64,000 nt of DNA from the NCBI RefSeq assembly GCF_004770105.1, contig NZ_RQEY01000012.1, forward strand, positions 62,001 to 126,000, in the 5' to 3' direction. Position numbers and translations under genes: made by a program. Below, in pieces: positions 9,717-18,783 of the stretch (positions are counted from its first letter, which is position 1; each line of letters opens with the position of its first letter). The notes below the pieces were generated by a model. The model was given only the letters and a program-made list of their open reading frames with translations. It ran no database searches and was not told where the DNA came from. This stretch comes from Leptospira andrefontaineae. GTDB taxonomy: Bacteria > Spirochaetota > Leptospiria > Leptospirales > Leptospiraceae.

Positions 9717-10439
9717 TTAGAGAGAAGCCTCGGGTGGCCCAGTCGGAGCAGGCGGTAAAGGCCCCGGATTGTATTGGTGCGGGTGAGTCATTAGACTAAT
9801 TTGGCCTGCTTTAACATCCATATCAGATGAAATCTCATCTGTTGCACTCAATTCTCCAGTTACATGAATGTCTCCAGTTTGATTAGTATTTCCTTTTATA
9901 GTTAAATCCCCTTTTATAGAAATATTTGATTCAATTTCTATTCGATCTATTTTCCAGCTAATCTTTTTCTCTGAAAAATCGACCTCCGAAATGAGATTTT
10001 GTTCCTGATCGAATACTTGTATTTTATTTGTCGTTTGGCGAATGAAATATCCTGATTCATGGAAATCAATTATATCGGTCTCCGGATCAATAAATGAATA
10101 CTTCTTCCAAAATCCTGAAAGGTTATTCAATTCTCGATCTAATGCTGCAAAGGGATACATTTTTGATATGATCGGAGCTCTAAAACTGCCTCCTATGAAT
10201 TCCACGAGTACGATTTGATTTTTTTTAATTCCAAAGGCTCGGCCATGAGCAGTATTCTCCGAAATATATGGGCCGAAATATCGTACATTTCTAAATTCTA
10301 CACCATCAGCGGTTAGTATATTTGCTTTAAATCTCGGAAGTATATCTGTAACCATTGCCAGAGTCGGCGGTGTTTGGATATCATCGATTGAACTTGGATG
10401 AGTCTGTAAATATTCTTCGTCATTTGAAAACATATTCAT
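9717..10439 (-). CDS. Baseplate spike (gpV / gp45-like)
   Basis: A 240-aa tail-spike protein that pierces the host envelope when the tail contracts. Residues about 25-100 form an OB-fold-like domain (FRNVRYFGPYISENTAHGRAFG; VLVEFIGGSFRAPII). Residues about 150-205 form a repetitive triple-stranded beta-helix pattern (ISIKGDLTIKGNTNQTG, DIHVTGELSATDEIS). The C-terminus holds the apex signature MTHPHQYNPGPLPPAPTGPPE, in which paired histidines typically bind iron at the needle tip. The ATG overlaps the upstream fusion gene stop (ATGA). This is one of the surest phage calls here and implies a contractile tail. Confidence 0.86.
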   Translation of the reverse strand: MNMFSNDEEYLQTHPSSIDDIQTPPTLAMVTDILPRFKANILTADGVEFRNVRYFGPYISENTAHGRAFGIKKNQIVLVEFIGGSFRAPIISKMYPFAALDRELNNLSGFWKKYSFIDPETDIIDFHESGYFIRQTTNKIQVFDQEQNLISEVDFSEKKISWKIDRIEIESNISIKGDLTIKGNTNQTGDIHVTGELSATDEISSDMDVKAGQISLMTHPHQYNPGPLPPAPTGPPEASL

Positions 10440-12355
10440 AGAGACAACACAAAGCTTGCACCAGTCACAGATTCGAAGCGAAATACATTTAGAAGTTTAT
10501 CCCCAACTTGTTCTAAGTTTGAAAAACTTACATTCTGAACACCCGGATCTTTCAAAATTTGGCTTATGAGATTTTGAATGGCACTTAAGATTTGTTCCTC
10601 GGTAGGAATTTCTCCAAGAGGAATAGGATTTCCTAATTCGGGAAGCCATGGGAAAGAACCCTGAGGAACATCTATTAAGTCCAGGACATTATTTATGAGC
10701 GTTTCCTCTCCTTCTACTATTCCGATGTCTCCTGTTGGAGAAATATCAATTGCTCGATTCTCAGTTAATTTAATATCCGTTCCAAGAATTGCGATTTCCA
10801 AGTCTTTCGGTCCAGGTGTTTCCGGTATTAAGGAGATAACATTCGTGGAATAGCCATAAGGAATCTTAATTACATTTTTTTTAAGATTTTTTACATCGGT
10901 ATCCCCATTATACCGAGCAAGGGCTTCACCTAAACTTTCATTCCCTAAAAGACCCCGGGCAAGCGAGCGATAATCTTCTCCAGTCTGTACTCTTTGAATA
11001 CGAAACGAATTTTCCACACTTGCAATATTGATCGTTGCCTGGATTTCTGTAAGTATTTCAGATGAGTAAATTCCAAAAGTATAAAGATCGTTATCGATCC
11101 ATGCTGTAAAATCAGCCTTCGGCTTTAAGGATTCCAATTCAAAAGAGCCGTTGTCCGCGATTGGTATACTCAAATATCCAATAGCTGAATTTACCACAGA
11201 TATATCAGTAATTGCTTTTGCTAAGTCCTTTCTAAATTCTGCTTCTCTCGACCTCGAAAGACTATATGCGTCGTCGATCGCTGTAGAAATTTCATCGGAA
11301 TTAAATGCTCTTTTTTTACGTTGAATTCCAAGTTCGCGGAGCCCCTCTTGAAATGTTACTCTTGCAAGTTTTCCTTTTTCATCGAATTGGTCACGCATTC
11401 GATCCCAAGATGTCCGGACTCGAACAACTGAAGAACCAAAAGTTTTTACGAGATTTGCAGCCCCAAGTAAAGCACCAGACAACTTTAGCGGAGTATTCAC
11501 TAGATTTTCTAGTTCGTTCATTAAGCCGGAAATCGTTCTCATTGGGTTAATGTTTGAACGAATTAATTCTGATTTTCTATTGTTATAGTCTAACTCACGA
11601 ACAACAGTAAACGTTAAGGAATATTTATAAGTATTTGTATCACTTACAGAACGTGAAATTGTAAATCCATTCGAAGGTAAAACAACTTCAACGACTCGTT
11701 TTCGATCGTAGTCTCGAAAGACCATCGCTTGGTTTTTCCAATTTAAGGGTTTGGAAGATAATTGATCTGCAATTTTTCTAGCCTGAGTATCGTTAGATTC
11801 GTAAGTTCCGTTGTATTGAGAATAGTGAAGTAAAAAAAGGAAATCTTGAAACTCTTGCAATCCGGATCTGAAATCTCCACCTCCAAGTGCTAAATATTGA
11901 GACCGAATTTTATCGTAGTAATTTGAAAACACATTTGAAGCTAACGCTTTACCTGCATTTACTGCAGTCTGAAACATTCCTTGTCCACTGGAACCCGGAA
12001 TGTCTGAATTAGGCTTACTTGGGAGTCCAAGAAAATAAATATGAAATTCACCCTCTAAACGAATTTCATGGTTTCCAGGACCGTAATCGATAACCACGGT
12101 TCCACCAAAAGTCTGCTCTATACTCCTTCTATATTTAAAATTCTCGGAATATTGAATTGGCCCGTTTACAAAGAAGTATTCTGATTCTCCTCTTGAAGTG
12201 TAGTCATAGTCTCCATTGACTTTTTTATTATAGAAGGATAAGGAAAAAGAATTTTTAGGAACATACGTCGAAGCTAAAGATCCTGAAAATGAATTACTAG
12301 TTACTGAATTAAAAGCCCCGGATGCAAAATCCGTAATTCCACCAAAGGAAACCAT
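10436..12355 (-). CDS. Baseplate fusion protein: tail domain, LysM-like module, gp25-like domain
   Basis: A 639-aa protein combining pieces usually encoded apart. Residues about 1-330 resemble tail-tube-associated or DNA-circularisation-type proteins (MVFRDYDRKRVVEVVLPSNGF; RSVSDTNTYKYSLTFTVVRE). Residues about 452-500 look like a LysM/gpX module (QTGEDYRSLARGLLGNESL, then ending KIPYG). Residues about 520-639 match the gp25/W-type baseplate wedge fold (GTDIKLTENRAIDISPTGD; IVEGEETLINNVLDLIDVPQ). It overlaps the downstream spike gene by four bases. The order within the baseplate cluster is consistent; the N-terminal assignment is the weakest. Confidence 0.7.
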   Translation of the reverse strand: MVSFGGITDFASGAFNSVTSNSFSGSLASTYVPKNSFSLSFYNKKVNGDYDYTSRGESEYFFVNGPIQYSENFKYRRSIEQTFGGTVVIDYGPGNHEIRLEGEFHIYFLGLPSKPNSDIPGSSGQGMFQTAVNAGKALASNVFSNYYDKIRSQYLALGGGDFRSGLQEFQDFLFLLHYSQYNGTYESNDTQARKIADQLSSKPLNWKNQAMVFRDYDRKRVVEVVLPSNGFTISRSVSDTNTYKYSLTFTVVRELDYNNRKSELIRSNINPMRTISGLMNELENLVNTPLKLSGALLGAANLVKTFGSSVVRVRTSWDRMRDQFDEKGKLARVTFQEGLRELGIQRKKRAFNSDEISTAIDDAYSLSRSREAEFRKDLAKAITDISVVNSAIGYLSIPIADNGSFELESLKPKADFTAWIDNDLYTFGIYSSEILTEIQATINIASVENSFRIQRVQTGEDYRSLARGLLGNESLGEALARYNGDTDVKNLKKNVIKIPYGYSTNVISLIPETPGPKDLEIAILGTDIKLTENRAIDISPTGDIGIVEGEETLINNVLDLIDVPQGSFPWLPELGNPIPLGEIPTEEQILSAIQNLISQILKDPGVQNVSFSNLEQVGDKLLNVFRFESVTGASFVLSL

Positions 12356-12426
12356 AAGGTAGTTTAATTCTGAAACTCACTCTATCGGTTTTTCCCGATT
12401 TCTTCAGTTTGCAATTATCCTAAGGG

Positions 12427-13626
12427 ATGGGTTCCTCCCCCGCTCCGTATATTCCTAAAACCTTTTTAGAATACAATACAGCCTTAGTAAACTACCTCGT
12501 CGCACAAGGTTCAAGGCTTACTAATTTTAATCCTAATTCGAGGATCTCAACAATCCTTAGAGCTATAGCTACGATTCTTTCCGAAGGGGATATTCGTACT
12601 TTAAATGGGTTTCGGTATGCAATTCGAGAAGGAGTCTATAACGCCTTTGGTTTTAGTCGCCTTCCTGGAAATAAAGCAACCGGCTTCGTTCGTATCGAAA
12701 ATACTGGAATTTCAGAAAATCTTTCTCTTCCTATTTTCACCTTAGATCTATTCGGCCTTGTTTTTGAATCTATTAATCCTCTTGAACTGCAAGTAACTCA
12801 ACCCTACATCGAAGTCGAACTCAGAGCAAAGGAACCAGGAAACGATTACAATATTAGAAGATTGTCTATCGATACAGCCGAGGGTCTTGGCACATTAAAT
12901 ATCTCTATTCCTGCCGGTGTTCGTATTTGGAACACTGCTGATTTTGGTGCAGGAACAAACATTGAAACCGAAGAATCTCGGCTGAAAAGGTTTCGAGATT
13001 TTATTGTCTCTCTAGGACGTTCTACTCCTTTAGGAATCTATAACGCAGTAGCCTCTATTCCTGGAATCGCTGGAGTGCAGTTATCTACTAATGTTAATCC
13101 TTTATCAGGCGCTTTCGAAATCGGCTGGATCAATATTTATATTTCGGACGGTACTTCAAACCCTCCATTAGAACTCCTAGATTTAGTTCGTAAATCAATT
13201 GAAGGGGATATAAATGATCCTGAGAACTTTCCTGGATATGCTGCGGCAGGAACTTATGTTTACGTAGCTCCTGTTCCTGTACTAGGCATCACAGTTGAAT
13301 TTGAACTTCAAATTGTAGCAAGTTCCCAACTACAAGATACTGAAGCTTTAGATATTGCATACAATTCTATTATTCTCTATCTAAATACCTTGCCTGTAGG
13401 CTATGATGTACTTTTAGAGCAAGTGCAAGCAACCATCCTAAAGGCTCATGCTGATTTCTACAAAGTCAATATACAGAGTTTTTATGGTAAACTTGCTTCC
13501 AGTCCAATACCCTCACCTATTCCTGTGCCGGTAGACATTTCCGTTCCCGACACATATCTTCCACGAACTGGGGGTACTTCCGGCGGACAAATCTTAGGAA
13601 CGATCCTTAGAATAGAGCCAACCTAA
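12427..13626 (+). CDS. Baseplate J-like protein
   Basis: A 399-aa wedge protein of the baseplate J (gp47/JayE) family, which links the hub to the outer baseplate. Family features visible are RISTILRAIATILSEGDIRTL near residue 40, an internal GVRIWNTADFGAG hinge near 170, and the ESRLKRFRDFIVSLGRSTPL segment followed by GIYNAVASIPGIAGVQL near 190-220. It runs opposite to the spike/fusion genes, so a divergent promoter must lie in 12356-12426. An AAGGG sits directly against the ATG at 12427, an unusually short ribosome spacing, so the start could be slightly off. Its stop overlaps the next gene (TAATG). Confidence 0.84.
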   Translation: MGSSPAPYIPKTFLEYNTALVNYLVAQGSRLTNFNPNSRISTILRAIATILSEGDIRTLNGFRYAIREGVYNAFGFSRLPGNKATGFVRIENTGISENLSLPIFTLDLFGLVFESINPLELQVTQPYIEVELRAKEPGNDYNIRRLSIDTAEGLGTLNISIPAGVRIWNTADFGAGTNIETEESRLKRFRDFIVSLGRSTPLGIYNAVASIPGIAGVQLSTNVNPLSGAFEIGWINIYISDGTSNPPLELLDLVRKSIEGDINDPENFPGYAAAGTYVYVAPVPVLGITVEFELQIVASSQLQDTEALDIAYNSIILYLNTLPVGYDVLLEQVQATILKAHADFYKVNIQSFYGKLASSPIPSPIPVPVDISVPDTYLPRTGGTSGGQILGTILRIEPT

Positions 13627-14228
13627 TGGACCGAGAAAATCATTTAATTGACTTTCTTCCACAATTCAACTCCACAGATCCTATCTTCAAAGAGTTATTT
13701 GCGGATCCCACTCGCCCAGAATTTGAACCTATTACAAACATAAATGATATAAACAAAGGCTCGATATATAATTCCTTAGAATGGCACTTACGCTATCAGG
13801 ACAAAGCTGCGGAATCTTCTACTCTTTCAAAAGCTCAAGGGTATTTTTTAAAAGACTGGGCTGAACTTCTTGGGATTGTTCGACCAAAAGGTTTTTCGGA
13901 TGAGGAATTTATCGGTTATATCATTGGCTACGTATTATCAAATCAATCCACTACTCCGAAAATTTCAGAGATTTTTCCTTCCCCGAACTTTTATGTACTA
14001 AGATCCGATGAGTTTGGGTTCGCATCCGATGTCTCTGCATTAGATCTCGGAATCGCTCAACCTGGACCAGGAACCAAGGCAGTTTCATCAATAGTAACAC
14101 CTGAAAGAGGGCTAATTTACATTCTCACAATCGACTATGCGAATATATCGGATCTTCAAATCACCAAAGTAAATAGAATCAAAGCCGCTGGAACTATTGT
14201 CTACATAGGATTGATTACTGATAATTAG
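13626..14228 (+). CDS. Tail end protein, GpI / DUF2612-like
   Basis: A 200-aa protein translationally coupled to the baseplate J gene (TAATG overlap). In contractile phages the gene after J normally encodes tail protein I, which joins baseplate and fibres. Visible features match that class loosely: an acidic N-terminus, the KAQGYFLKDWAELLGIVRP segment near 80, a helical DEEFIGYIIGYVL stretch, and a beta-rich C-terminus ending KAAGTIVYIGLI. No enzymatic motif. The identification is by order plus general resemblance. Confidence 0.65.
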   Translation: MDRENHLIDFLPQFNSTDPIFKELFADPTRPEFEPITNINDINKGSIYNSLEWHLRYQDKAAESSTLSKAQGYFLKDWAELLGIVRPKGFSDEEFIGYIIGYVLSNQSTTPKISEIFPSPNFYVLRSDEFGFASDVSALDLGIAQPGPGTKAVSSIVTPERGLIYILTIDYANISDLQITKVNRIKAAGTIVYIGLITDN

Positions 14229-14240
14229 TTCTTTTAATGA

Positions 14241-14636
14241 TTATTTCTCAATATAAGTATATTTTATAGTCTGATGCCTCTCTCGATAGCCGGACTGTGA
14301 AAATGCTTCCTTAATATTTTTCAGTCTTTCAGTAGACGGATCAGTTAAATTTTTACTAATATTATAAAATGGATACTTCCCTTTTACTTCATTATGCAAA
14401 AAGCAAGCGACTTCAACATCAGACATAGATATATATCGCCCAGCCCAATTTTCGACTAGGTGTTTGTCAACAATCGGATATTTTGAAATGGTTTTCGTTT
14501 TCTTTTGGGCATCTATAAATTCAAAAGCTATCCGTATGCAATCATTACTTTGATGATAATGATGCGGATGGTTATAATCAACTTTCCCTTTTGCCTCTTC
14601 AATTTCTATATCAGTTAGATATCTTTTGCTATTCAT
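14241..14636 (-). CDS. Unknown 131-aa protein in the moron cassette
   Basis: No family recognised. This soluble protein starts at ATG 14636 after GAGGAGATCGGA, a good ribosome site. It carries a histidine cluster (YNHPHHYHQ near residue 22) that might bind metal, and the rest is mixed alpha/beta. It converges with the tail gene that ends at 14228 and is followed upstream by two lipoprotein genes and the SEFIR gene on the same strand, so it belongs to a cassette transcribed against the tail genes. Confidence 0.5.
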   Translation of the reverse strand: MNSKRYLTDIEIEEAKGKVDYNHPHHYHQSNDCIRIAFEFIDAQKKTKTISKYPIVDKHLVENWAGRYISMSDVEVACFLHNEVKGKYPFYNISKNLTDPSTERLKNIKEAFSQSGYRERHQTIKYTYIEK

Positions 14637-14762
14637 TCCGATCTCCTCTACTATTATATTCGGACTATTTTTCTCAATTTAGTTCTTTAATATGATAAAA
14701 ATGAATATTCGAAAGCATTATAATTTTTTACGAATTAAAACATTTCTCGAACCATTTTAGGT

Positions 14763-15071
14763 TTATTCTGTCGAAGTAGCAAATCCTGTAACCGACATAC
14801 ACCTGATATACAAGTAAAATTCATCAGTGAAAATGGCATTTTTGAGACCTTTCTTTCCAGGAGCTTGTTTTAGCGCATCTTCTATTGCTAAGTTCATTAA
14901 TGGATTAGGAGAAGAATTAAAAAATCTGCAATGTCTCCCTGTTACTAATAAATCATCATTAGCCACATTCTTTGAAGCGAAATCGATTTTATTATATCGC
15001 CCCCAACTACTTATACTTCCACAATTAGTTAGATAAAATAGAATTAAAAAATATTTAAGATAACTAGGCAA
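14763..15071 (-). CDS. TRL-like lipoprotein
   Basis: A 102-aa lipoprotein. It starts at TTG (15071), directly abutting the TAA of the upstream lipoprotein gene and behind AGAAGGA. The signal peptide ends in YLTNC, a spirochaete-type lipobox with Cys at about residue 17. The mature part has the TRL-like pattern: a conserved CRFFNSSPNPLMNLAIEDAL, then KQAPGKKGLKNAIF, and a C-terminal beta strand ending FCMSV-like sequence. It is expected to sit in the inner or outer membrane leaflet. TRL-like proteins are widespread small lipoproteins of unknown function; carriage by a phage suggests lysogenic conversion of the envelope. Confidence 0.72.
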   Translation of the reverse strand: MPSYLKYFLILFYLTNCGSISSWGRYNKIDFASKNVANDDLLVTGRHCRFFNSSPNPLMNLAIEDALKQAPGKKGLKNAIFTDEFYLYIRCMSVTGFATSTE

Positions 15072-15353
15072 TTAGATTCCTTCTGTTTCCGGATAGTAAA
15101 TCAGAACACAAGGCACGAAAGCTCGGTTATCAATCATAATTTCTGTATTTTCTATTTCCATTTTTCCTGTATATTTTCTAAATTCTTCGAACGCATCCCC
15201 CAATATAGTAGGATAGGTTCCACAATACTTAAATTCTTTCTTAGTTTTTAAATTTGGTATCTGCTCTTGCGAAGATAGTTCTACATAACCGATAGACTTA
15301 GTCATTCGAACGCAAGAAATTGCAAAGAAAAAGAAAATTAGATAATTTTTCAT
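15072..15353 (-). CDS. Small lipoprotein paired with the TRL-like gene
   Basis: A 93-aa protein with a short hydrophobic signal (NYLIFFFFAISC) and a lipobox Cys at about residue 14. The mature part is mixed, with two cysteines that could pair, and no family is recognised. Its stop abuts the TTG start of the TRL-like lipoprotein, so the two are co-translated; many Leptospira TRL lipoproteins occur in pairs. Ribosome site upstream of the ATG at 15353 is weak. Confidence 0.6.
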   Translation of the reverse strand: MKNYLIFFFFAISCVRMTKSIGYVELSSQEQIPNLKTKKEFKYCGTYPTILGDAFEEFRKYTGKMEIENTEIMIDNRAFVPCVLIYYPETEGI

Positions 15354-15430
15354 TTATAATTAAATTCCGCCAATAAAAAGAATTTTTCGTTTATTCATCA
15401 AGATAGCCTTCAATGTTAAAGCCATATCGC

Positions 15431-16867
15431 TTAGTTATACTTGCATAAATTATCATAATTGAGCAGAAATTTCGGATTGATGCTTTCATAATCCCACTTC
15501 GGGATATTAGAATTTTCTTTACTCAACTCATCGAATACTTGCTTGAAATCTCCTTTCAGTTGAACCCCAAATATAATTTTCACTTTTTCGAAATACGCTA
15601 ATGTTTCGCAACGAACGAATATTTCGAAAGGTTTCGGCCAGTGTGTCATAAATACCAATGTTTCAGGCCACCATAAGCTACCTTCTTTATTTCTTATCGA
15701 ATCGAGTAATCCTCTAATGTAGAGAACAAAATCAGCCTGCATAATAGAATTGAAATCTATTCCAGACAATTGAGTCCTTTCTTTAATTAAATCTGCATGC
15801 AAAGAAAGACGGCCTAACTTCAATCTAGTATTTCTATTTTTAATGGATGGTAAGTGATGCCGAAATATTGAATAATGTTTCATCGAACTTTCAGTAGTAT
15901 CTGAAGTGAAAAAATAGCGTCTTGAGAGAAAATTTGCTACAGTCTTAAATCTTTCATATTTAAGAAGGACGGCAATTAATGAAATAAATAGCTCATGAAT
16001 AATGAATCTATAATTATCGAAATCCCATTTCCTAAAAGATCCTGGCACTTTTTGATTATTTTGAAATGGAATAAGAGTTTCAAAGAATTTTTGAATTTCA
16101 TCGATAGAATCCAAATCCAGTTCATACTTTGAAAGTAAGCTTATTAATTCGACAAATTCATTTCTATATGGAACGAAATCTGTAATACTCTCTATTACTC
16201 TTTCATCGAATAAATTTTCTTCATTTTCAGAGATTCTGAATTTTTCAAAATCTCTTGTTATTAATTCAAGATATTCCTTAATCAATCCTTTTCGGGAAAT
16301 AGAATTTTCTTTGATCGCATTGCATAATTGACTAAAAGGAAGACTACTATTTATAATCGGGTTTTCGTTTATAACGAAAGAAGGCGGGCTTCCTATTGCA
16401 GGTTTTTGGTATAGTGGTTTATCGAAAATCCAACGAAGTAACTGCGTAAATCCTTTCGAATATTCCGATGGTTGCGAAAAGTCGATGTATTTCCTCGTTG
16501 TATAATACAATGGCAAAATGGCTTTTCCCAATTCATCTTTTTCTAAAACTAGTGCTACAAATTTATCCTGTTCGGCTTTTCGGTAAATTTCACTGGATAT
16601 GATTTGAGCCTCAGTTCCGACGCCTCCTGTTCTTCCATTAGCCTTATCAGCATATACTTTATCACATATGATAATTACTTTCTTTATAGAAGGGTCTACT
16701 ACCATCGATTCCATAAAAGCAATTGAATCATGCCCTTCTTTTAAATCCCATTTATCTAAAATTATTTGAACTCCAGAATTGACGAGTTCTGTGGCTAATT
16801 CTAATACCCTATTTTCATGCTCTGGAGAGCTCCAACTATAGGATATAAAGGCTTTGGGTGACTCCAT
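15431..16867 (-). CDS. SEFIR-domain protein (candidate defence or signalling effector)
   Basis: A 478-aa protein with an N-terminal SEFIR domain, a TIR relative, over residues about 1-155. The diagnostic box 1 is AFISYSWSSPEHENRVLELA, followed by GVQIILDKWDLKEGHDSIAFM and KVIIICDKVYADKA, then GTEAQIISSEIY. Bacterial SEFIR proteins have been reported as anti-phage effectors that deplete NAD; whether this one is active is unknown. Residues about 160-478 are helical and unassigned, perhaps a sensor region. ATG at 16867 follows AGGTAAAAA. It sits in a moron cassette between tail genes, so it may protect a lysogen against other phages. Confidence 0.78.
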   Translation of the reverse strand: MESPKAFISYSWSSPEHENRVLELATELVNSGVQIILDKWDLKEGHDSIAFMESMVVDPSIKKVIIICDKVYADKANGRTGGVGTEAQIISSEIYRKAEQDKFVALVLEKDELGKAILPLYYTTRKYIDFSQPSEYSKGFTQLLRWIFDKPLYQKPAIGSPPSFVINENPIINSSLPFSQLCNAIKENSISRKGLIKEYLELITRDFEKFRISENEENLFDERVIESITDFVPYRNEFVELISLLSKYELDLDSIDEIQKFFETLIPFQNNQKVPGSFRKWDFDNYRFIIHELFISLIAVLLKYERFKTVANFLSRRYFFTSDTTESSMKHYSIFRHHLPSIKNRNTRLKLGRLSLHADLIKERTQLSGIDFNSIMQADFVLYIRGLLDSIRNKEGSLWWPETLVFMTHWPKPFEIFVRCETLAYFEKVKIIFGVQLKGDFKQVFDELSKENSNIPKWDYESINPKFLLNYDNLCKYN

Positions 16868-17023
16868 TTTTTACCTATTAATAAGTTACTTTCGATCTTT
16901 CGCCTAACTTTATTTTGGGTGAGAATTCACCAATTTTGAAATAAAGAATTTCTATCGCAATAGATTAATTCCAAACGCTCAATTGAGCCTCACCGATACT
17001 TTTCGAAATGTTAATACTTAATA

Positions 17024-17806
17024 GTGTCAAACGAAACCTTTATCCCAATATCTGGAAACGAAGTAAAAGTCTACTTCCAAAACCAATTCCAAAAGATTAA
17101 AGCCGACGATATAAACCGATTATCTGGTGCAAATCCGGATAATTCAAATATTCCTGCTATTCTAGCTGCTATTCTTGCGACCATAGGACGCTCATTGGAT
17201 ACTGCAATTGGCTTTAAGGTAACTAATTCAGGGGCAGCCAGTATTTCGATAGAACCGGGACTTATTATAAGACTCGACGCAATATTCCGATTCCCAGGAG
17301 TTACCCTTGTTCCATCTTCCGGATCTCTCGAAGGTATTTTCGAAATTGAATTAGAAGAGGCTTTAACCGATTTAAACACACTCGCTTTTTGGGACAGCAC
17401 TTCTGAACGGTTCCAGCCTGGAACTGGGCCAACGAGAAAAGCGTATAGAGTAAATCTGTATGAAAAATGGGTAAATACACCAGGGCTTCCTAGTATTACG
17501 AATAGCAGATTAGGACTTTTATCTTATAAAAGATCTGTCATAGACGGGCCTTTAACAGAAATTAAGAGACTGCTTCCTGTATATAATCCTGGATTAATTG
17601 GAATTGATGTTTCCTTAGATCCAGGAATTTTAAATCAAGATTCTTTAGCTGATTCAATCAATTGGCTCTTTCAGCATATAGAGCAAAAGAATTTCTTAAA
17701 AACAACTTCTAGTACAGGATTTGATGACACCCAGATTCGATTCCGAACGCAAGGGGCGTATGCTTTTTGGAGTAAAGATGAGGTAAACTGGTACCCTTTC
17801 GCATAA
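17024..17806 (+). CDS. Tail fibre-like protein
   Basis: A 260-aa protein, GTG start at 17024 with no strong ribosome site. It resumes the plus-strand tail operon interrupted by the moron cassette. The N-terminus (FQNQFQKIKADDINRLSG) and the following TVGFKVTNSGAASISIEPG-like segments resemble phage fibre or receptor-binding attachment regions with a repetitive beta structure. The tail ends in TQIRFRTQGAYAFWSKDEVNW. No catalytic motif. A tail-fibre or baseplate adaptor is inferred from position next to GpI-like and cysteine-rich genes. Confidence 0.55.
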   Translation: MSNETFIPISGNEVKVYFQNQFQKIKADDINRLSGANPDNSNIPAILAAILATIGRSLDTAIGFKVTNSGAASISIEPGLIIRLDAIFRFPGVTLVPSSGSLEGIFEIELEEALTDLNTLAFWDSTSERFQPGTGPTRKAYRVNLYEKWVNTPGLPSITNSRLGLLSYKRSVIDGPLTEIKRLLPVYNPGLIGIDVSLDPGILNQDSLADSINWLFQHIEQKNFLKTTSSTGFDDTQIRFRTQGAYAFWSKDEVNWYPFA

Positions 17807-17856
17807 CCCCATCTAACGGACCTCCCTCTCCTATAGCGGGAGCTGGAGGCCACTGG

Positions 17857-18243
17857 GTGGGGAATGTAAGTCAGGACAGATACGATGTATTTCCAATTGG
17901 ATCTTATACGGTAGGCGATGAATGGCATGTTGTCAGTGAACAGATAGATAACGGTTCGATCGTTAGCGACTGTTCTATTTGCGGTGGACTCAATAACAGT
18001 TTTAATTTAGGCCCTTGGTTCACATGCCCGACTTGTCCGCCTGGATATATTCAGACCCCTCATCTTATGCTTTGTTTTGACAGTAGTCAATTCGTTCAAT
18101 GTTGTATCTCGACTTGCACTATACATTCATGCAACACTTGTCATGTTCCAAACTGGTATACAAAATATAAAGTTTTTCGTTACCGATTCATGCAATGGGA
18201 ATATGTTTCTGAATACACTGTTCCAGGATTATTCTATGTCTAG
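17857..18243 (+). CDS. Cysteine-rich phage protein (multiple CxxC)
   Basis: A 128-aa protein with about twelve cysteines, many as CxxC (CSIC, CPTC, CNTC), which suggests zinc knuckles or disulphides. No family recognised. The GTG start at 17857 is chosen because GGAGG lies at 17845-17849, seven bases upstream; the frame stays open further upstream across the end of the preceding gene, but with no ATG, GTG or TTG. Neighbours are the fibre-like gene and a second small Cys-rich gene, so a tail or fibre assembly function is plausible but unproven. Confidence 0.6.
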   Translation: MGNVSQDRYDVFPIGSYTVGDEWHVVSEQIDNGSIVSDCSICGGLNNSFNLGPWFTCPTCPPGYIQTPHLMLCFDSSQFVQCCISTCTIHSCNTCHVPNWYTKYKVFRYRFMQWEYVSEYTVPGLFYV

Positions 18244-18415
18244 CAAGTTCCCTACGAGTAATTATACCATCACTTCTAAACGGCTGGGAATATGCCTATC
18301 TTGTGAAATGCTATGGAAATTACTCCCTACCTTTGAACAGTGCGCTGTATGTTTTTGTTTCGTACGAGAGAAAGTAAAATACCAAAACGAATCTTGTCCA
18401 CTTTCGAAATGGTAG
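18236..18415 (+). CDS. Small zinc-ribbon-like protein
   Basis: A 59-aa protein whose ATG at 18236 overlaps the end of the previous gene, giving coupled translation. It contains paired knuckles ICLSC and CAVCFC separated by about twelve residues, a typical small zinc-ribbon layout. A longer in-frame version from 18077 runs inside the preceding gene and is a shadow, so it was rejected. Function unknown; likely part of the tail/fibre cluster. Confidence 0.5.
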   Translation: MSSKFPTSNYTITSKRLGICLSCEMLWKLLPTFEQCAVCFCFVREKVKYQNESCPLSKW

Positions 18416-18424
18416 GGAGAATTA

Positions 18425-18772
18425 ATGATGTCTTGCTGCGGAGGTAACAAATTGCTCGAACAAATCATTTTTCAACAGCTCTTCCAACTTACTCAAAATG
18501 GTGTAACTAGACAAGGGCTTTCAGAAGAAGAATCCTCAGCAACTGCAGTAAAAACTATTAACGTCATTTTAGAAAAAAGCAAAATCATTGCTCCCAAAAT
18601 GGATAATCCAAATGTCACTCTTATCTTTCAGCAGATTTCGCAAGTTTCTATTGCAAAGATTTTAGGTGGCGCAGATCCGTTAAACTCTGTGGACGAAGCG
18701 GCTAAAACCATCGAGAGCTTAATAATAAAATCGAAACAAATTACGCTCAATTCAGGTTTAATCGATCTGTAA
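18425..18772 (+). CDS. Unknown 115-aa phage protein
   Basis: A short protein starting at ATG 18425 behind GGGAGAATTA. The N-terminus carries MSCCGG and the rest is helical (LLEQIIFQQLFQLTQ). No motif or family is recognised. It is the last plus-strand gene of the tail cluster and converges on the minus-strand operon ending at 18784, leaving a 12-base gap with no clear terminator. Confidence 0.5.
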   Translation: MMSCCGGNKLLEQIIFQQLFQLTQNGVTRQGLSEEESSATAVKTINVILEKSKIIAPKMDNPNVTLIFQQISQVSIAKILGGADPLNSVDEAAKTIESLIIKSKQITLNSGLIDL

Positions 18773-18783
18773 AAACCGAAATA

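Noticed and set aside
18077..18235. Upstream extension of the small zinc-ribbon gene
   Set aside because: It runs inside the preceding Cys-rich gene; the ATG at 18236 gives a normal overlap start.
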